From Clostridia bacterium (GTDB lineage: Bacteria > Bacillota > Clostridia > Lutisporales > Lutisporaceae), in contig JAQSYD010000025.1 in assembly GCA_029256325.1 (NCBI GenBank), forward strand, positions 1 through 52,788: a stretch of 52,788 bases of DNA, in the 5' to 3' direction. A program made the translations under genes and the position numbers. The notes under the pieces are model-generated. The model searched no databases. It was given only the letters and a program-made list of their open reading frames with translations, and was not told the DNA's origin. This document shows, in pieces, positions 51,691 through 52,788 of this stretch (its first letter is position 1; each line of letters begins with the position of its first letter).

Positions 51691-52107
51691 CTATGCCTTT
51701 TGCTTGCATTTTGGGCAGTGCCCATAGAAATAAAGCTTTTGACCTGTTATTTCATAGCCAGTTTTGACCGCAACCTGCTCTGAGAGGTTGAAGAACATTT
51801 CATCGTCAACATCATCAACTCTTCCACAGGAAACACAAGTAATATGTGGGTGAAGCTTAACATTTGCGTCATACCTGAACTTATCCTCTCCTACATTCAG
51901 CTCCTGAACCAAATTTAAATCCTTGAACATTTCTAAGGATTTGTAGACAGTAGCTAAGCTCATAGTAGGATAGGCAGGCTGAAGCTTATTGTATATGGCC
52001 TCAACGGTAGGGTGTTCCTTGGTGTTCTTTAGTACATCATAAACGGCTATTCTCTGAGGGGTTACCTTATAGCCCTTTTCCTTTAAAATTTTAACGACTT
52101 CCAACAT
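51691..52107 (-). CDS. Fur family regulator, PerR-like
   Basis: 138 residues. Winged-helix DNA-binding part (about 1-80, VTPQRIAVYDVLKN...YPTMSLATVYKSLEMF), then a dimer/metal domain with HPHITCVSCGRVDDVD and a C-terminal HCPKCKQKA; the two CxxC pairs form the structural zinc site. The HxH-like His-Pro-His, Asp near the loop and KLHPH suggest a PerR-type iron/manganese sensor rather than Fur or Zur, but the distinction is not certain. Peroxide-sensing PerR is common in anaerobes. A TTATTATTAATTAATATTATA-like AT-rich palindrome lies upstream at 52226-52246, a possible self-operator. ATG 52107 is behind AGGAG on the minus strand. Confidence 0.88.
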   Translation of the reverse strand: MLEVVKILKEKGYKVTPQRIAVYDVLKNTKEHPTVEAIYNKLQPAYPTMSLATVYKSLEMFKDLNLVQELNVGEDKFRYDANVKLHPHITCVSCGRVDDVDDEMFFNLSEQVAVKTGYEITGQKLYFYGHCPKCKQKA

Positions 52108-52356
52108 TTTCTAACTCCTCCAATGCAAAATTGCACGAATAATTATTGTCAGATAAAGTTCAATATTTACTAATAAAATTGAACAATAAATTACAATAGA
52201 TAATGGTTACACCACGATAATTATTATTAATTAATATTATACCATATTTATTTTCAATGTAAATAAGGTTTAAGTTATAACAATTTAGAAAAAACTGGTA
52301 TAATATAAAGGAGCAGATATAATTATAGCACTGAAAATATAGAGATGGAGAGTGAA
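52108..52356. other. Divergent AT-rich region between the PerR-like gene and LURP-one gene
   Basis: 249 bases, very AT-rich. Palindrome-like ATAATTATTATTAATTAATATTATA at about 52220-52245 and a -10-like TATAAT at 52300 suggest regulatory sites; no gene is seen. Confidence 0.45.
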
Positions 52357-52788
52357 ATGATGAGATATTTGATCAAACAAAAAATATTTAGCTTTGGAGA
52401 CAATTTTGCAATTAAGGATGAATTAGAGCAAGATCGATATATTGTAAGAGGCAAGGTTTTCAGCTTTGGAGATAAGCTGAAAATTGAAGATTTAAATGGA
52501 AATGTATTGTTTTATATTGAGCAGCAGATTTTTAGGTTCTTACCAGAGTATTATATATACGCGGGGGATCAGCAGATGGCAGTGGTGAAGAAGCAGCTTT
52601 CCTTTTTTACCCCTAAATTTATCATTGATAGTGTTTATGGTTCTTACGATATTCAAGGCAACATCTTCGGCTATGATTTTCAAATATACAAAGACGGTAG
52701 AATGGTTGCTGTAATAAACAAGAAATGGTTTGCCTTCAGTGACAGCTACGGTGTGGAAATTGAGGATGGAGAGGATCATGCTTTTTTG
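52357..52788 (+). CDS. LURP-one/YxjI family protein (partial, runs off the window)
   Basis: 144 codons with no stop. The product starts MMRYLIKQKIFSFGDNFAIKDE and shows the beta-barrel repeat pattern of LURP-one/YxjI proteins: IVRGKVFSFGDKLKIEDLNGN, VVKKQLSFFTPKFIIDS, IQGNIFGYDFQIYKDGRMVAVINKKWFAFSDSYGVEI. The family, related to scramblases, is of unclear role in bacteria. ATG 52357 or 52360 follows GGAG. Confidence 0.85.
   Translation, partial: MMRYLIKQKIFSFGDNFAIKDELEQDRYIVRGKVFSFGDKLKIEDLNGNVLFYIEQQIFRFLPEYYIYAGDQQMAVVKKQLSFFTPKFIIDSVYGSYDIQGNIFGYDFQIYKDGRMVAVINKKWFAFSDSYGVEIEDGEDHAFL

Overview
The window is AT-rich DNA from an endospore-forming, motile or chemotactic, probably anaerobic low-GC Firmicute of the class Clostridia. 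The evidence is the content: a Spo0E-type phosphatase, a GerMN lipoprotein, a YhcN/YlaJ lipoprotein, the sporulation protease LonB, a tig-clpP-clpX / lonB-lon-engB proteostasis block, a cell-wall amidase with copper-amine-oxidase-like repeats, an MCP, strong GGAGG-type ribosome binding sites and frequent TTG/GTG starts. No genus can be named from the sequence alone.

Layout. 1-5.3 kb: the tail of an oligopeptide ABC ATPase, a membrane protein, a 50-residue Cys-rich protein, an ART-like protein, an unknown helical protein and an AIR-synthase-like protein. 5.5-11.0 kb: a large exported amidase behind an unusual inverted-repeat leader, a GerMN lipoprotein, then rph-rdgB. 11.1-12.3 kb: a tRNA array of eight intact tRNAs plus a broken Arg/His chimera. 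12.3-23.9 kb: small regulators and housekeeping genes (Spo0E-like, two EamA transporters, UvsE, MBL hydrolase, tRNA-Lys(CTT), coiled-coil protein, AIM24, nucleoside kinase, YhcN, DUF2500, RlmM-like methyltransferase). 24.1-26.1 kb: a chemoreceptor. 26.4-29.6 kb: tig-clpP-clpX, with ClpX missing about 18-19 residues of its AAA+ core. 29.7-33.8 kb: a cassette described below. 34.0-39.9 kb: lonB, lon, engB, a CPBP protease and a small unknown protein. 40-52.8 kb: glycosyltransferase, Yip1, cca, a divergent cis-prenyltransferase, DUF5050 lipoprotein, MocR regulator, HD-GYP protein, glutaminase, an exported unknown protein, an FMN-binding-like protein, a Fur/PerR regulator and a truncated LURP-one protein.

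The most interesting locus is 29.7-33.4 kb. A 435-residue helix-turn-helix/TPR regulator of the RRNPP general type is divergent from a 94-residue secreted precursor. That precursor is a signal peptide followed by four tandem 18-residue units carrying an invariant 11-residue core, YIELPGPIVDG; every nucleotide difference between core copies is silent. Two paralogous small membrane proteins and a membrane-anchored NHL beta-propeller follow, and the locus closes with a 27-bp perfect hairpin. It separates clpX from lonB, which are usually close in Firmicutes. I read it as a candidate multi-copy peptide pheromone system, or less likely a repeat-type antimicrobial or RiPP precursor, acquired as a cassette; function is inferred, not shown.

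Starts were re-chosen wherever a ribosome binding site decided between candidates. Functional calls rest on remembered family motifs and were not checked by database search.
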